Assembly: GCA_963817485.1 (NCBI GenBank)
Contig: CAWFOR010000003.1
Location: forward strand, 1-64,000
Source of the DNA: Hyphomicrobium_A sp963817485
Lineage (GTDB): Bacteria > Pseudomonadota > Alphaproteobacteria > Rhizobiales > Hyphomicrobiaceae
Reading direction: 5' to 3'
DNA: 64,000 nt
The position numbers and the translations under genes are program-made. Under the pieces are notes generated by a model that searched no databases, was not told where the DNA came from, and saw only the letters and a list, made by a program, of their open reading frames with translations. Position 1 is the first letter of the stretch. Every line of letters starts with the position of its first letter. Below are positions 37,506 through 46,313 of the stretch, piece after piece.

Positions 37506-39449
37506 ATGATCTACTCGGCCATCGTATTCCTGCCCGGCCTTGCCGGGCTCTTCGTCGGGCTTTTCGGCCGCGCGCTAGGGCCCCGTCCCTCCGAGATCAT
37601 CACCACCGGCGCGCTCATCATCTCCTGCATCCTGTCGTGGATCGTGTTCTGGCGCGTCGGCTTCGGGCATGAGACCGCGCACGTGGCGATCGAGCGCTGG
37701 ATCACCAGCGGGGAGCTCGACATCTCCTGGGCCTTCCGCATCGACACGCTGACGGCGGTGATGTTCGTCGTCGTCACGACGGTATCCGCGCTCGTGCACG
37801 TCTACTCCATCGGCTACATGCACGAGGATCCGTCGCGGCCGCGCTTCTTTGCCTACCTGTCGGGCTTCACCTTCGCCATGCTGATGCTGGTGACGGCCGA
37901 CAACCTCGTGCAGATGTTCTTCGGCTGGGAGGGCGTCGGCCTCTTCTCCTACCTGCTGATCGGGTTCTGGTACGACCGCCCGGCCGCCAACGCCGCGGCC
38001 ATCAAGGCCTTCGTCGTCAACCGCGTCGGCGACTTCGGCTTCGCGCTGGGCATCTTCGGCATCTTTGCGGTGTTCCGCACCGTCGGCCTGCAGCAGGTGT
38101 TCGACGCCGCGCCCTCGGTCGCCGGGCAGACGTTCCTGTTCCTCGGGCACGAGGTCGACATCCTGACGACGCTGTGCCTCTTGCTGTTCATGGGTGCGAT
38201 GGGCAAGTCGGCGCAGTTCCTGCTGCACACCTGGCTGCCCGACGCCATGGAAGGCCCGACGCCCGTCTCCGCCCTGATCCATGCCGCGACCATGGTTACG
38301 GCCGGCGTGTTCATGGTGGCGCGGCTGTCGCCGCTTTACGAGCTGGCCCCGATCGCACTGCAGTTCGTGACGCTGATCGGCGCCGTCACCGCCTTCTTCG
38401 CCGCGACCGTCGGCCTCGTGCAGAACGACATCAAGCGCGTGATCGCCTACTCGACCTGCTCGCAGCTCGGCTACATGTTCGTCGCCTGCGGCGTCGGCGC
38501 CTATGGGGCCGGCATCTTCCACCTCTTCACGCATGCGTTCTTCAAGGCGCTGCTGTTCCTCGGCGCGGGCTCCGTCATCCACGCGATGCATCACGAGCAG
38601 GACATGCGCAAGATGGGCGGGCTCGCGCCGCGCCTGCGCTTCACCTGGACCATGATGCTGATCGGCACGCTGTCGCTGACGGGCTTCGGCATTCCCCATA
38701 TCGCGGGCTTCGCCGGCTTCTATTCCAAGGACACCATCATCGAGGCTTCCTACGCTGCCGCGACGCCGCACCAGTACGCCTTCTGGGTGCTGGTGATCGC
38801 CGCCTTCATGACCGCTTTCTACAGCTGGCGGCTGATGTTCCTGACCTTCCACGGCGAGACGCGCGCGGATATGCAGACCTACGAGCACGCGCACGAGAGC
38901 CCGCCGGTGATGCTGGTGCCGTTGGCGATCCTCGCCTTCGGCGCTGTCGCCGCCGGAGCCGCCGCGCCGTTCTTCGTCGGCGGGGCCGAGGCGGACTTCT
39001 GGGGCAAGGCGCTGTTTGAAGGCGCCGATAACCACATCCTGCACGCGATGCACGAGGTGCCCGATTGGGTGAGCTGGGCGCCGACGGTTGCCATGGCGGT
39101 GGGCACGCTGCTCGCCGTGATCTACTACATCCTGGTGCCGGCGCTGCCCGCGTTCACGGCGCGCGTCTTCCGTCCGCTGTACCTGTTCCTCCTGAACAAG
39201 TGGTACTTCGACGAGCTTTACGACGCGATCTTCGTCAAGCCGACGTTCTGGCTCGGCAACTTCCTGTGGAAGGTCGGCGACATTGCCATCATCAACGGCA
39301 TCATCGACGGCACCGCGGCCGGCGTCTATCGCGTGACGGCGCGCGCCGTGCGGCTGCAGACCGGCTACATCTACCACTACGCGTTCGCGATGCTCGTCGG
39401 GCTCGCGCTGCTCATCAGCTACTTCATGTTCATGGGCGGGGGACGCTAG
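37506..39449 (+). CDS. nuoL: NADH-quinone oxidoreductase subunit L
   Basis: Distal antiporter-like proton-pumping subunit, 647 aa, with the long C-terminal lateral helix. Recognisable: F-F-G-W-E-G-V-G-L-F-S-Y-L-L-I-G-F-W with the key Glu, the lysine in M-G-K-S-A-Q-F, H-T-W-L-P-D-A-M-E-G-P-T-P-V-S-A-L-I-H-A-A-T-M-V and the K-D-I-K-R-type helix Q-N-D-I-K-R-V-I-A-Y-S-T. It abuts nuoM with no gap. Confidence 0.97.
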   Translation: MIYSAIVFLPGLAGLFVGLFGRALGPRPSEIITTGALIISCILSWIVFWRVGFGHETAHVAIERWITSGELDISWAFRIDTLTAVMFVVVTTVSALVHVYSIGYMHEDPSRPRFFAYLSGFTFAMLMLVTADNLVQMFFGWEGVGLFSYLLIGFWYDRPAANAAAIKAFVVNRVGDFGFALGIFGIFAVFRTVGLQQVFDAAPSVAGQTFLFLGHEVDILTTLCLLLFMGAMGKSAQFLLHTWLPDAMEGPTPVSALIHAATMVTAGVFMVARLSPLYELAPIALQFVTLIGAVTAFFAATVGLVQNDIKRVIAYSTCSQLGYMFVACGVGAYGAGIFHLFTHAFFKALLFLGAGSVIHAMHHEQDMRKMGGLAPRLRFTWTMMLIGTLSLTGFGIPHIAGFAGFYSKDTIIEASYAAATPHQYAFWVLVIAAFMTAFYSWRLMFLTFHGETRADMQTYEHAHESPPVMLVPLAILAFGAVAAGAAAPFFVGGAEADFWGKALFEGADNHILHAMHEVPDWVSWAPTVAMAVGTLLAVIYYILVPALPAFTARVFRPLYLFLLNKWYFDELYDAIFVKPTFWLGNFLWKVGDIAIINGIIDGTAAGVYRVTARAVRLQTGYIYHYAFAMLVGLALLISYFMFMGGGR

Positions 39450-40982
39450 ATGGACCTCGCCTCCGCACCGCTTCTGTCGATCGTCATGTTCCTGCCGCTC
39501 GTCGGCGCCGTCATCGTCGGCTTCCTCAACCCAGAGGCGAAGGACAACGCGCGCTGGGTGGCGCTGTGGACGACGATCGTCACCTTCATCGTGTCGCTGT
39601 TCATCTGGATCAATTTCGACACGACCGCCGGCGGCTTCCAGTTCGTCGAGCAGCGAAGCTGGCTCGACGTGATGAAGTTCAAGCTGGGCGTCGACGGCAT
39701 CTCGGTGCTGTTCGTGATCCTGACCACCTTCCTGATGCCTCTCTGCATCCTCTCGGCCTGGGTCGTCATCGAGGACCGCGTCAAGGAGTTCATGATCTGC
39801 TTCCTCGTGCTGGAGACGCTGATGATCGGCGTCTTCTGCGCGCTCGACCTCGTGCTGTTCTACGTGTTCTTCGAGGGCGGCCTCATCCCGATGTTCCTCA
39901 TCATCGGCATCTGGGGCGGCCCGCGCCGCGTCTATGCAACCTTCAAGTTCTTCCTCTACACGCTGCTCGGCTCCGTGCTCATGCTGCTCGCCGTGATGGC
40001 GATGTACTGGCATGCCGGGACGACCGACATTCCGACGCTCATGACGGTGAAGTTCCCGCCCGAGATGCAGTGGTGGCTGTGGCTCGCGTTCTTCGCCTCC
40101 TTCGCGGTGAAGCTGCCGATGTGGCCGGTGCACACGTGGTTGCCGGATGCGCACGTCGAGGCGCCGACGGCGGGCTCGGTCATCCTGGCGGCGATCCTGT
40201 TGAAGATGGGCGGCTACGGCTTCCTGCGCTTCTCGGTGCCGATGTTCCCCATCGCGAGCCAGCAGTTCGCAGGCCTCATGTTCGCGCTCTCGGTCATCGC
40301 CATCATCTACACCTCGCTCGTCGCCTTGGCGCAGACCGATCTCAAGAAGCTGATCGCCTACTCGTCCGTCGCCCACATGGGCTTCGTTACGCTCGGCATC
40401 TTCACCTTCTCGACGCAAGGGCTCGAAGGCGCGATCTTCCAGATGGTCTCGCACGGCATCGTCTCGGCCGGGCTCTTCCTCGGCGTCGGCGTGCTGTACG
40501 ACCGCATGCATACCCACAAGATCGATGTGTTCGGCGGCCTCGTGAACCGGATGCCGATCTTCGCCGCCATATTCATGGTGTTCACGCTGGCGAACGTCGG
40601 GCTGCCCGGCACCTCGGGTTTCATCGGCGAGTTCCTGACCCTGCTTGCCGCGTTCAAGGTCAATACGTGGGTGGCGTTCCTCGCCACCAGCGGCGTGATC
40701 TGGTCGGCGGTCTACGCGCTTTACGTCTATCGCCGGGTGATCTTCGGCGAGCTGGTCAAGCCGGCGCTGAAGGGGATCGCCGACATGACCCCGCGCGAGA
40801 TCGGGATCATGGTGCCGCTCGTAATCTTGACGCTGCTGCTCGGCGTCTATCCCGCGCCCGTGCTCGACGTGGCAGCGGTATCGGTCAAGAAGCTCGTCTC
40901 GGCCTACGAGGCCTCGGTGCAGCCGGCGCCGGCAGCTACGAAGCCGGCCGCGGTCGCTCCGACGCCGTCGCCCGCGCATTGA
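39450..40982 (+). CDS. nuoM: NADH-quinone oxidoreductase subunit M
   Basis: Antiporter-like subunit, 510 aa. Key residues: Glu in F-F-E-G-G-L-I-P, Lys in F-A-V-K-L-P-M-W-P-V-H-T-W-L-P-D-A-H-V-E-A-P-T, and the broken-helix region Q-T-D-L-K-K-L-I-A-Y-S-S-V-A-H-M-G. The C-terminal 25 residues are Ala/Pro-rich and variable. The start codon follows the nuoL stop immediately. Confidence 0.97.
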   Translation: MDLASAPLLSIVMFLPLVGAVIVGFLNPEAKDNARWVALWTTIVTFIVSLFIWINFDTTAGGFQFVEQRSWLDVMKFKLGVDGISVLFVILTTFLMPLCILSAWVVIEDRVKEFMICFLVLETLMIGVFCALDLVLFYVFFEGGLIPMFLIIGIWGGPRRVYATFKFFLYTLLGSVLMLLAVMAMYWHAGTTDIPTLMTVKFPPEMQWWLWLAFFASFAVKLPMWPVHTWLPDAHVEAPTAGSVILAAILLKMGGYGFLRFSVPMFPIASQQFAGLMFALSVIAIIYTSLVALAQTDLKKLIAYSSVAHMGFVTLGIFTFSTQGLEGAIFQMVSHGIVSAGLFLGVGVLYDRMHTHKIDVFGGLVNRMPIFAAIFMVFTLANVGLPGTSGFIGEFLTLLAAFKVNTWVAFLATSGVIWSAVYALYVYRRVIFGELVKPALKGIADMTPREIGIMVPLVILTLLLGVYPAPVLDVAAVSVKKLVSAYEASVQPAPAATKPAAVAPTPSPAH

Positions 40983-41000
40983 GTTGAGGAGCCTCGTGGC

Positions 41001-42452
41001 ATGCAGGAGTTGACCACCTACGCGCCGGCCCTGCCCGAGATCGCCGTTGCGATCGGCGCGCTGCTGATCCTCATGCTCGGTGTGTTTCGCACGTCCGCGC
41101 CGACCGCCGACTACGTCGCGGGCGCGTTGGCGATCGTCGTCCTGCTCGTCGCCGCCAAGTTCGTCCTGTCGGCGCCCGATCGCGCGGTGCTGTTTGACGG
41201 CGCCTTCATCGTCGACGGGTTCGGCCGCTTCATGAAGCTCCTGGTGCTCGGCGGCTCCGTTCTCGTTCTCATCATGTCGTTGGGCGAGCTTGCGCGCGCC
41301 AAGCTGCTGTCGAGCGAATACGTCGTGCTGCTGCTCTTGTCGGTGCTCGGCATGATGTTGATGATCTCTGCCGGCAGCCTGATCGCGCTCTACCTCGGGC
41401 TCGAGCTGCAGAGCCTCGCGCTCTACGTGGTTGCCGCCATCGACCGCGGCAACGTGCGCTCGAGCGAGGCGGGCCTCAAGTATTTCGTGCTGGGCTCGCT
41501 GTCGTCCGGCATGCTGCTCTACGGCGCCTCGCTCATCTACGGCTTCACCGGTTCGACCGATTTCACGGCCATCGCCGCTGCCGCGCACGGCGGGGCCACG
41601 GCCGCGAGCGTGGGTCTGACCATCGGGCTCGTGTTCCTGCTCGTCGGCCTCGCGTTCAAGGTCTCGGCCGTGCCGTTCCATATGTGGACGCCGGACGTCT
41701 ATGAAGGCGCACCGACGCCGGTGACCGCGTTCTTTGCCGCCGCGCCGAAGCTCGCCGCCATGGCGCTGCTGATGCGGGTCCTGCTCACGGCCTTCCCGGG
41801 CATCGCGCCGCAGTGGCAGCAGATCGTCGTTTTCCTCAGCATCGCATCGATGCTGCTCGGCGCCTTTGCCGCCATCGGGCAGACGAACATCAAGCGGCTG
41901 ATGGCCTATTCCTCCATCGGCCACATCGGCTATGCACTCATCGGCCTTGCCGCCGACAGCGAGGCCGGCACGCAGTCGGTGCTCGTCTATCTCGCGATCT
42001 ATCTGTTCATGACCGTCGGGGCGTTCGCCTGCATCCTGTCGATGCGCAACAAGCTCGGGCCCGTGGAGGGCATCGACTCGCTTGCCGGCCTTGCGAAGAC
42101 CAACCTGCCCATGGCATTCGTGCTGGCGATGATCCTGTTCTCGATGGCGGGCATTCCCCCGCTCGCCGGCTTCTTCGCCAAGTTTTACGTGTTCGCCGCC
42201 GCGATCAAGGCGGGTCTCTATCCGCTCGCCATCATTGGCGTGCTGGCGAGCGTGGTCGCCGCCTACTACTACCTCCGCGTCGTCAAGATCATGTTCTTCG
42301 ACGAGGCGCAGCAGGAGTTCGTTCCGGCCGAGCAGGGCACGCGCCTCGTCATGGTCATTGCGGGACTGTTCGTGCTGCTGTTCGTGCTGGCGCCGGCGCC
42401 TCTCGTGGATAGCGCGCTCGCGGCAGCGCGGGCGCTGCAAGTCGGGCAATGA
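41001..42452 (+). CDS. nuoN: NADH-quinone oxidoreductase subunit N
   Basis: Antiporter-like subunit next to NuoK, 483 aa. Conserved L-G-L-E-L-Q-S-L-A-L-Y, the Lys in F-K-V-S-A-V-P-F-H-M-W-T-P-D-V-Y-E-G-A-P-T, and Q-T-N-I-K-R-L-M-A-Y-S-S-I-G-H. Last core nuo gene; its stop overlaps the birA start (ATGA). Confidence 0.97.
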   Translation: MQELTTYAPALPEIAVAIGALLILMLGVFRTSAPTADYVAGALAIVVLLVAAKFVLSAPDRAVLFDGAFIVDGFGRFMKLLVLGGSVLVLIMSLGELARAKLLSSEYVVLLLLSVLGMMLMISAGSLIALYLGLELQSLALYVVAAIDRGNVRSSEAGLKYFVLGSLSSGMLLYGASLIYGFTGSTDFTAIAAAAHGGATAASVGLTIGLVFLLVGLAFKVSAVPFHMWTPDVYEGAPTPVTAFFAAAPKLAAMALLMRVLLTAFPGIAPQWQQIVVFLSIASMLLGAFAAIGQTNIKRLMAYSSIGHIGYALIGLAADSEAGTQSVLVYLAIYLFMTVGAFACILSMRNKLGPVEGIDSLAGLAKTNLPMAFVLAMILFSMAGIPPLAGFFAKFYVFAAAIKAGLYPLAIIGVLASVVAAYYYLRVVKIMFFDEAQQEFVPAEQGTRLVMVIAGLFVLLFVLAPAPLVDSALAAARALQVGQ

Positions 42453-43255
42453 GCGATTCCGCCGGCGAGCCTTCCGCGCCTTCGCGGCTCGTGCGTCTGC
42501 CCAAGACGGATTCGACCAACGCCGAGGCCATGCGTCGCGCGCTCGCGGGCGAGGCGCCGCCGCTATGGGTGCTGGCCGACCGGCAGACGGCGGGGCGTGG
42601 TCGCGCCGGCCGCTCCTGGGCGTCGCAGCCCGGCAATCTGTTCGCAAGCCTGCTCGTCTCGACGTCCTGTCCGCCGGCCCTTGCCGGCCAGCTCTCCCTC
42701 GTCGCTGGCGTGGCGGCAATCGATGCCATCCGCAGGGCGGCAGGGCAGGCGCCACCCGCCGGGCTGCGCCTCAAGTGGCCCAACGACATTCTCATCGGCA
42801 CCGCCAAGACGGGCGGCATTCTCGTCGAGAGCACGACCCGGAGCTCGGGGGCCGAGCGCCTTGCCATCATCGGCATCGGGCTTAACCTTGTCTCCGCCCC
42901 GGACGACCTATCCCCCGCCGCGACATTTCTCTCCGCCCACGGCTTGTCGCTTTCGCCTACCCGAGCATTGTGCTTCTTGGCCGAGGCTATGGACGGCTGG
43001 CTCAAGACGTGGAACGACGCGCAGGGCTTCGCCCAGGTCCGGCAAGCTTGGCTCGACCGCGCCGGGCCGCTCGGCGAGCCGCTTACGGTCCATACGGCGC
43101 AGGGCATTGCGGCCGGGCGCTTTGCCGGGCTGGACGAAGCGGGTGCATTGCTGGTCGCCGGTTCCGATGGGACGGAGCGGCAATTCAACTACGGGGACGT
43201 GATGATCGGGGAGCCGGAAAGCTCCGCGGCGGAGCAGAAGAAAGAAGGCCGATGA
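42449..43255 (+). CDS. birA: Biotin--[acetyl-CoA-carboxylase] ligase
   Basis: Attaches biotin to carboxyl-carrier proteins via biotinyl-AMP. 268 aa, without the N-terminal DNA-binding domain of E. coli BirA, so it is a pure ligase. The active-site block G-R-G-R-A-G-R-S-W-A-S, then K-W-P-N-D-I-L-I and G-I-G-L-N-L are present. Both ends overlap neighbours by ATGA (nuoN before, rnj after), which ties its translation to the respiratory operon. Confidence 0.95.
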   Translation: MSDSAGEPSAPSRLVRLPKTDSTNAEAMRRALAGEAPPLWVLADRQTAGRGRAGRSWASQPGNLFASLLVSTSCPPALAGQLSLVAGVAAIDAIRRAAGQAPPAGLRLKWPNDILIGTAKTGGILVESTTRSSGAERLAIIGIGLNLVSAPDDLSPAATFLSAHGLSLSPTRALCFLAEAMDGWLKTWNDAQGFAQVRQAWLDRAGPLGEPLTVHTAQGIAAGRFAGLDEAGALLVAGSDGTERQFNYGDVMIGEPESSAAEQKKEGR

Positions 43256-44955
43256 TCGACAAACGGCCCGGTTCGGGCGGGGGGAGGGACGAGCTCGTGT
43301 TCGTGGGCCTTGGCGGCCTCGGCGAGATCGGCATGAACCTCTACCTCTATGGCTACGGGCCGCCGGATGCGCGCAAGTGGCTCATGGTCGATTGCGGGAT
43401 CACCTTCCCCGAGGGCGAGTTCGACCCCGGCATCGACGTGATCCTGCCCGACGTGCGCTTCATCGAGGAGAATCGCGGCGATCTCGTCGGCATCCTCATC
43501 ACGCACGCGCACGAGGACCACATCGGCGCGGTGATCGAGCTGTGGCCGCGCCTCAAGGCGCCCGTCTACGCGACGCCGTTCACGGCCGGCATGCTGCGCG
43601 CCAAGCTCGCCGAGTGGGGCGGCGATCTGCAGATCCCGATCAACGTCGTGCAGCTCGATTCCCGCTTCAAGCTCGGCCCCTTCGACGTGGAGCTCGTCAC
43701 GCTCGCGCATTCCATTCCGGAGATGAGCGCGGTCGCGCTGCGCACGCCGCAGGGCCTCGTCTTCCACACCGGCGATTTCAAGTTCGATGCGACGCCGGTC
43801 ATCGGCACCCCGCTCGATGAAACCCGCCTGAAGCGCCTCGGCGAGGAGGGCGTGCAGGCGCTGATCATCGATTCGACCAACGCCTTCCGCGAGGGAGCCT
43901 CGCCGTCCGAGCAGGACGTCGCCAAGTCGCTCGCGGAGATCATCGCCAAGGCCAAGACGCGCGTCGCGGTGACGACGTTCTCCTCCAACGTGGCGCGCAT
44001 CAAGGCGGTGGCGGAGGCTGCGCGCGCCGCCAACCGGCAGGTCGTGGTGGCGGGACGCGCACTGCACCGCGTGATCGAGGTCGCCGTCGATACCGGCTAC
44101 CTGCCGCAAGGCTTCCGCTTCCTCGACCAGGACCAGTTCAAGTCGCTGCCGCGGCGCGACATCGTCCTCCTGTGCACGGGCAGCCAGGGCGAGCAGCGTG
44201 CGGCGCTCGCGCGCATCGCGGAGGAGGAGCATCCGGAGATCTCGTTCGACAAGGGCGACATCGTGATCTTCTCCTCCCGCACCATTCCCGGCAACGAGAA
44301 GGCAGTCGGGCGCATCCAGAACAACCTCGCGCGCGCCGGCTGCGATATCCTCACCGACAACGAAGCGCTGGTGCACGTCTCCGGGCATCCACGGCGGGAT
44401 GAGCTGCGGCGCATGTACAGCCTGCTGCGTCCCAAGGTCGTCGTGCCGATGCACGGCGAAGCCCGGCATCTGAAGGCGCAGGCCCAGCTCGCGCGCGACC
44501 AGGGCGCGGAGACAGTCTTCACCGTGCAGGACGGCGAGATCGTACGGCTCGCGCCCGACCCGGCCGTCATCGACGACGCTCCCGTGGCGCGTCTCTTCCG
44601 CGATGGCCGCCTCCTGGTGCCCGAGGCCGACGGACCGGTACGTGCGCGCCGCAAGCTCGCGGCCGTCGGCATCGTGATGGTGTCGCTGTGCCTGTCGCGG
44701 CGCGGCGAGCTTATGGCGGAGCCGCTGGCCGAGCTTGACGGCGTGCCGGCCGAGACGGGGGACGGAGAGGATATGCTCGATGTCGTGCTCGACGCGGTCG
44801 ACGGCACCTGGCGCAGCCTCCCGGGCCCGGGGCGCAAGTCGCCCGACCTCGTCTCCGAGGCCGTTCGCCGCGCGGTGCGCTCCGCGGTCGCGCAGGTGTG
44901 GGGCAAGAAGCCTATTTGCAAGGTGCTGGTGAACGTGATCGATAGTAAGCGATAG
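43252..44955 (+). CDS. rnj: Ribonuclease J
   Basis: Metallo-beta-lactamase/beta-CASP ribonuclease active in RNA processing and 5'-end turnover. 567 aa from the ATG overlapping the birA stop. The metal site is His85-x-His87-x-Asp89-His90 (T-H-A-H-E-D-H); later H-T-G-D-F-K-F-D, the beta-CASP R-A-L-H-R and the C-terminal H-V-S-G-H and P-M-H-G-E motifs. Position after birA is conserved in Hyphomicrobiales. Confidence 0.94.
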   Translation: MIDKRPGSGGGRDELVFVGLGGLGEIGMNLYLYGYGPPDARKWLMVDCGITFPEGEFDPGIDVILPDVRFIEENRGDLVGILITHAHEDHIGAVIELWPRLKAPVYATPFTAGMLRAKLAEWGGDLQIPINVVQLDSRFKLGPFDVELVTLAHSIPEMSAVALRTPQGLVFHTGDFKFDATPVIGTPLDETRLKRLGEEGVQALIIDSTNAFREGASPSEQDVAKSLAEIIAKAKTRVAVTTFSSNVARIKAVAEAARAANRQVVVAGRALHRVIEVAVDTGYLPQGFRFLDQDQFKSLPRRDIVLLCTGSQGEQRAALARIAEEEHPEISFDKGDIVIFSSRTIPGNEKAVGRIQNNLARAGCDILTDNEALVHVSGHPRRDELRRMYSLLRPKVVVPMHGEARHLKAQAQLARDQGAETVFTVQDGEIVRLAPDPAVIDDAPVARLFRDGRLLVPEADGPVRARRKLAAVGIVMVSLCLSRRGELMAEPLAELDGVPAETGDGEDMLDVVLDAVDGTWRSLPGPGRKSPDLVSEAVRRAVRSAVAQVWGKKPICKVLVNVIDSKR

Positions 44956-45010
44956 GCCCTGGCGCCTTGGAATGGCGCAGGAATGGGGCGACGACGGAGG
45001 AAGGAGAACG

Positions 45011-45415
45011 ATGATCGGACGGCTCAATCATGTGGCGATTGCGGTGAAGGATCTCGCCGCCGCGAGCGCGGTCTATAAGGACGCGCTGGGGGCAACGATC
45101 ACCCCGCCGCTGCCGCAGCCCGAGCATGGCGTGACGGTCGTATTCATCACCCTCCCCAACACCAAGATCGAGCTGCTGGAGCCGCTCGGCGAGGGCTCGC
45201 CCATCGCCAAGTTCCTGGAGAAGAGCCCGGACGGCGGCATCCACCACGTCTGCTACGAGGTCGATGACATCATCGCCGCGCGCGACCGTTTGAAGTCGCA
45301 GGGCGCGCGCGTGCTCGGCGACGGCACGCCCAAGATCGGCGCGCACGGCAAGCCGGTGCTGTTCCTGCACCCGAAGGATTTCTGCGGCACGCTCGTCGAG
45401 CTCGAGCAGGCATAG
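45011..45415 (+). CDS. mce: Methylmalonyl-CoA epimerase
   Basis: Converts (S)- to (R)-methylmalonyl-CoA in propionyl-CoA catabolism. 134 aa from the ATG at 45011, preceded by GGAGGAAGGAG. Vicinal-oxygen-chelate fold with R-L-N-H-V-A-I-A-V at the start (metal His), K-I-E-L-L-E-P-L, G-I-H-H-V-C-Y-E-V and the final L-V-E-L-E-Q. No mutase gene is in the window. Confidence 0.9.
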   Translation: MIGRLNHVAIAVKDLAAASAVYKDALGATITPPLPQPEHGVTVVFITLPNTKIELLEPLGEGSPIAKFLEKSPDGGIHHVCYEVDDIIAARDRLKSQGARVLGDGTPKIGAHGKPVLFLHPKDFCGTLVELEQA

Positions 45416-45432
45416 GGCGCGAGCGGGGCCGC

Positions 45433-45687
45433 ATGGATATTCTGCAATCGATCGCGGTCTACATTTTCATTTGGTGGATTACGCTCTTCCTCGTGCTGCC
45501 GTTCGGCGTGCGCACGCAGCAGGAGGAGGGCAGCGTCGTGCCGGGAACGCCGGAGAGCGCGCCGGCAAGGCCGCGGCTCCTGCGCATCGCCCTCATCAAC
45601 ACGGCGCTTGCCACGGCGGTCTTCATCGCCGTCTACGTAATCATCCAGTACAAGCTGATCACGGCCGATACGATTCCGTTTCCGTGA
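45433..45687 (+). CDS. DUF1467 family membrane protein
   Basis: 84-aa protein with two membrane helices (about 5-25 and 52-73) joined by a polar loop with R-T-Q-Q-E-E-G and P-G-T-P-E-S-A-P. The sequence W-W-I-T-L-F-L-V-L-P-F-G-V is characteristic of DUF1467, conserved in alphaproteobacteria just before proS. Function unknown. A hairpin follows. Confidence 0.88.
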   Translation: MDILQSIAVYIFIWWITLFLVLPFGVRTQQEEGSVVPGTPESAPARPRLLRIALINTALATAVFIAVYVIIQYKLITADTIPFP

Positions 45688-45704
45688 TGCGCGGGCGCTA
45701 GAAA

Positions 45705-45740
45705 CGCAAAGAGCAAGGTCCAGAGAACCTTGCTCTTGCG
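45705..45740 (+). terminator. Strong hairpin after the DUF1467 gene
   Basis: 14-bp stem with one bulged A: CGCAA(A)GAGCAAGGT at 45705-45719 pairs with ACCTTGCTCTTGCG at 45727-45740, around a 7-nt loop. It starts 17 nt after the DUF1467 stop. There is no T-run beyond the stem's own T residues, so it may be a terminator or an RNA-stabilising structure closing the nuo-birA-rnj-mce run. Confidence 0.55.
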
Positions 45741-46217
45741 CCGTGTCTGCGTTGTGGTGGAGCTTTGCCGCGATTTGGGGCGCCGCACGCTCTACACTCT
45801 GACACCTGCTCGCCACCCAGTCGGGTAGTCGAGGTGCCGATATTTCTCCCTAGACTCGGGCTGCATGCCGCTTGTGTGCGCGGCTTCGACCCACCCTCAA
45901 GGCCGATACCTGTACCCGACGCGCGGCCTTCTGTCACGGGGGCTTCTGCGCTTCCATTGAAAAAAATTCTCTCGCGCCGGATTGCTCATTTTGGAGGCCA
46001 TGAGACCGACTTGGCGCACCCGTCTGAGGCCTGCTGCGGCAAACGGCGCGATATAGGCGTGGACGGCGCATTTCGTCGTGGAAAAGGCGCCCGCCATTTA
46101 CCCTCACGAGGATTGCAACCGGGCCTATTCCAGGCTACGAGCCCCGAAAACAGGCCCTTCTGAGCGCCCGCGATGGTTAGGGGCTGGGCGCGTTCGCTCC
46201 AATGGATCGGCCCCGCG
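45741..46217 (+). other. Long spacer upstream of proS, no gene seen (477 nt)
   Basis: No frame here looks like protein. The stretch includes an A-run (near 45959-45967). It should contain the proS promoter; I cannot identify T-box or other known leader structures. I looked for further ProRS-like fragments and saw none before 46218. Confidence 0.4.
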
Positions 46218-46313
46218 ATGAAGCTTTCCCGCTCCTTCCTGCCCGTTCTGCGCCAGACGCCCAGGCAATCGAGATCGGCCGCAGGCAGGATGAGGTTGGG
46301 AGCGAGCCAATGA
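46218..46313 (+). pseudogene. 5' remnant of a bacterial-type proS, now a 31-codon leader frame
   Basis: This frame begins MKLSRSFLPVLRQTPRQ, which matches the start of the bacterial-type ProRS usual in alphaproteobacteria (from memory M-R-L-S-R-x-F-L-P-x-L-R/K-E-T/N-P-K-E-A). After about 17 codons the match fades, and the frame ends at TGA 46311-46313, overlapping the ATG of the archaeal-type proS (46310-46312). I infer that the ancestral gene was replaced in place and that its start now acts as a leader whose termination may help translate the new gene. Confidence 0.6.

Noticed and set aside
37575..42755. A 1726-aa minus-strand open frame
   Set aside because: It runs antisense to nuoL, nuoM and nuoN; its His/Glu/Arg-rich, low-complexity composition is what GC-rich codons give on the opposite strand.
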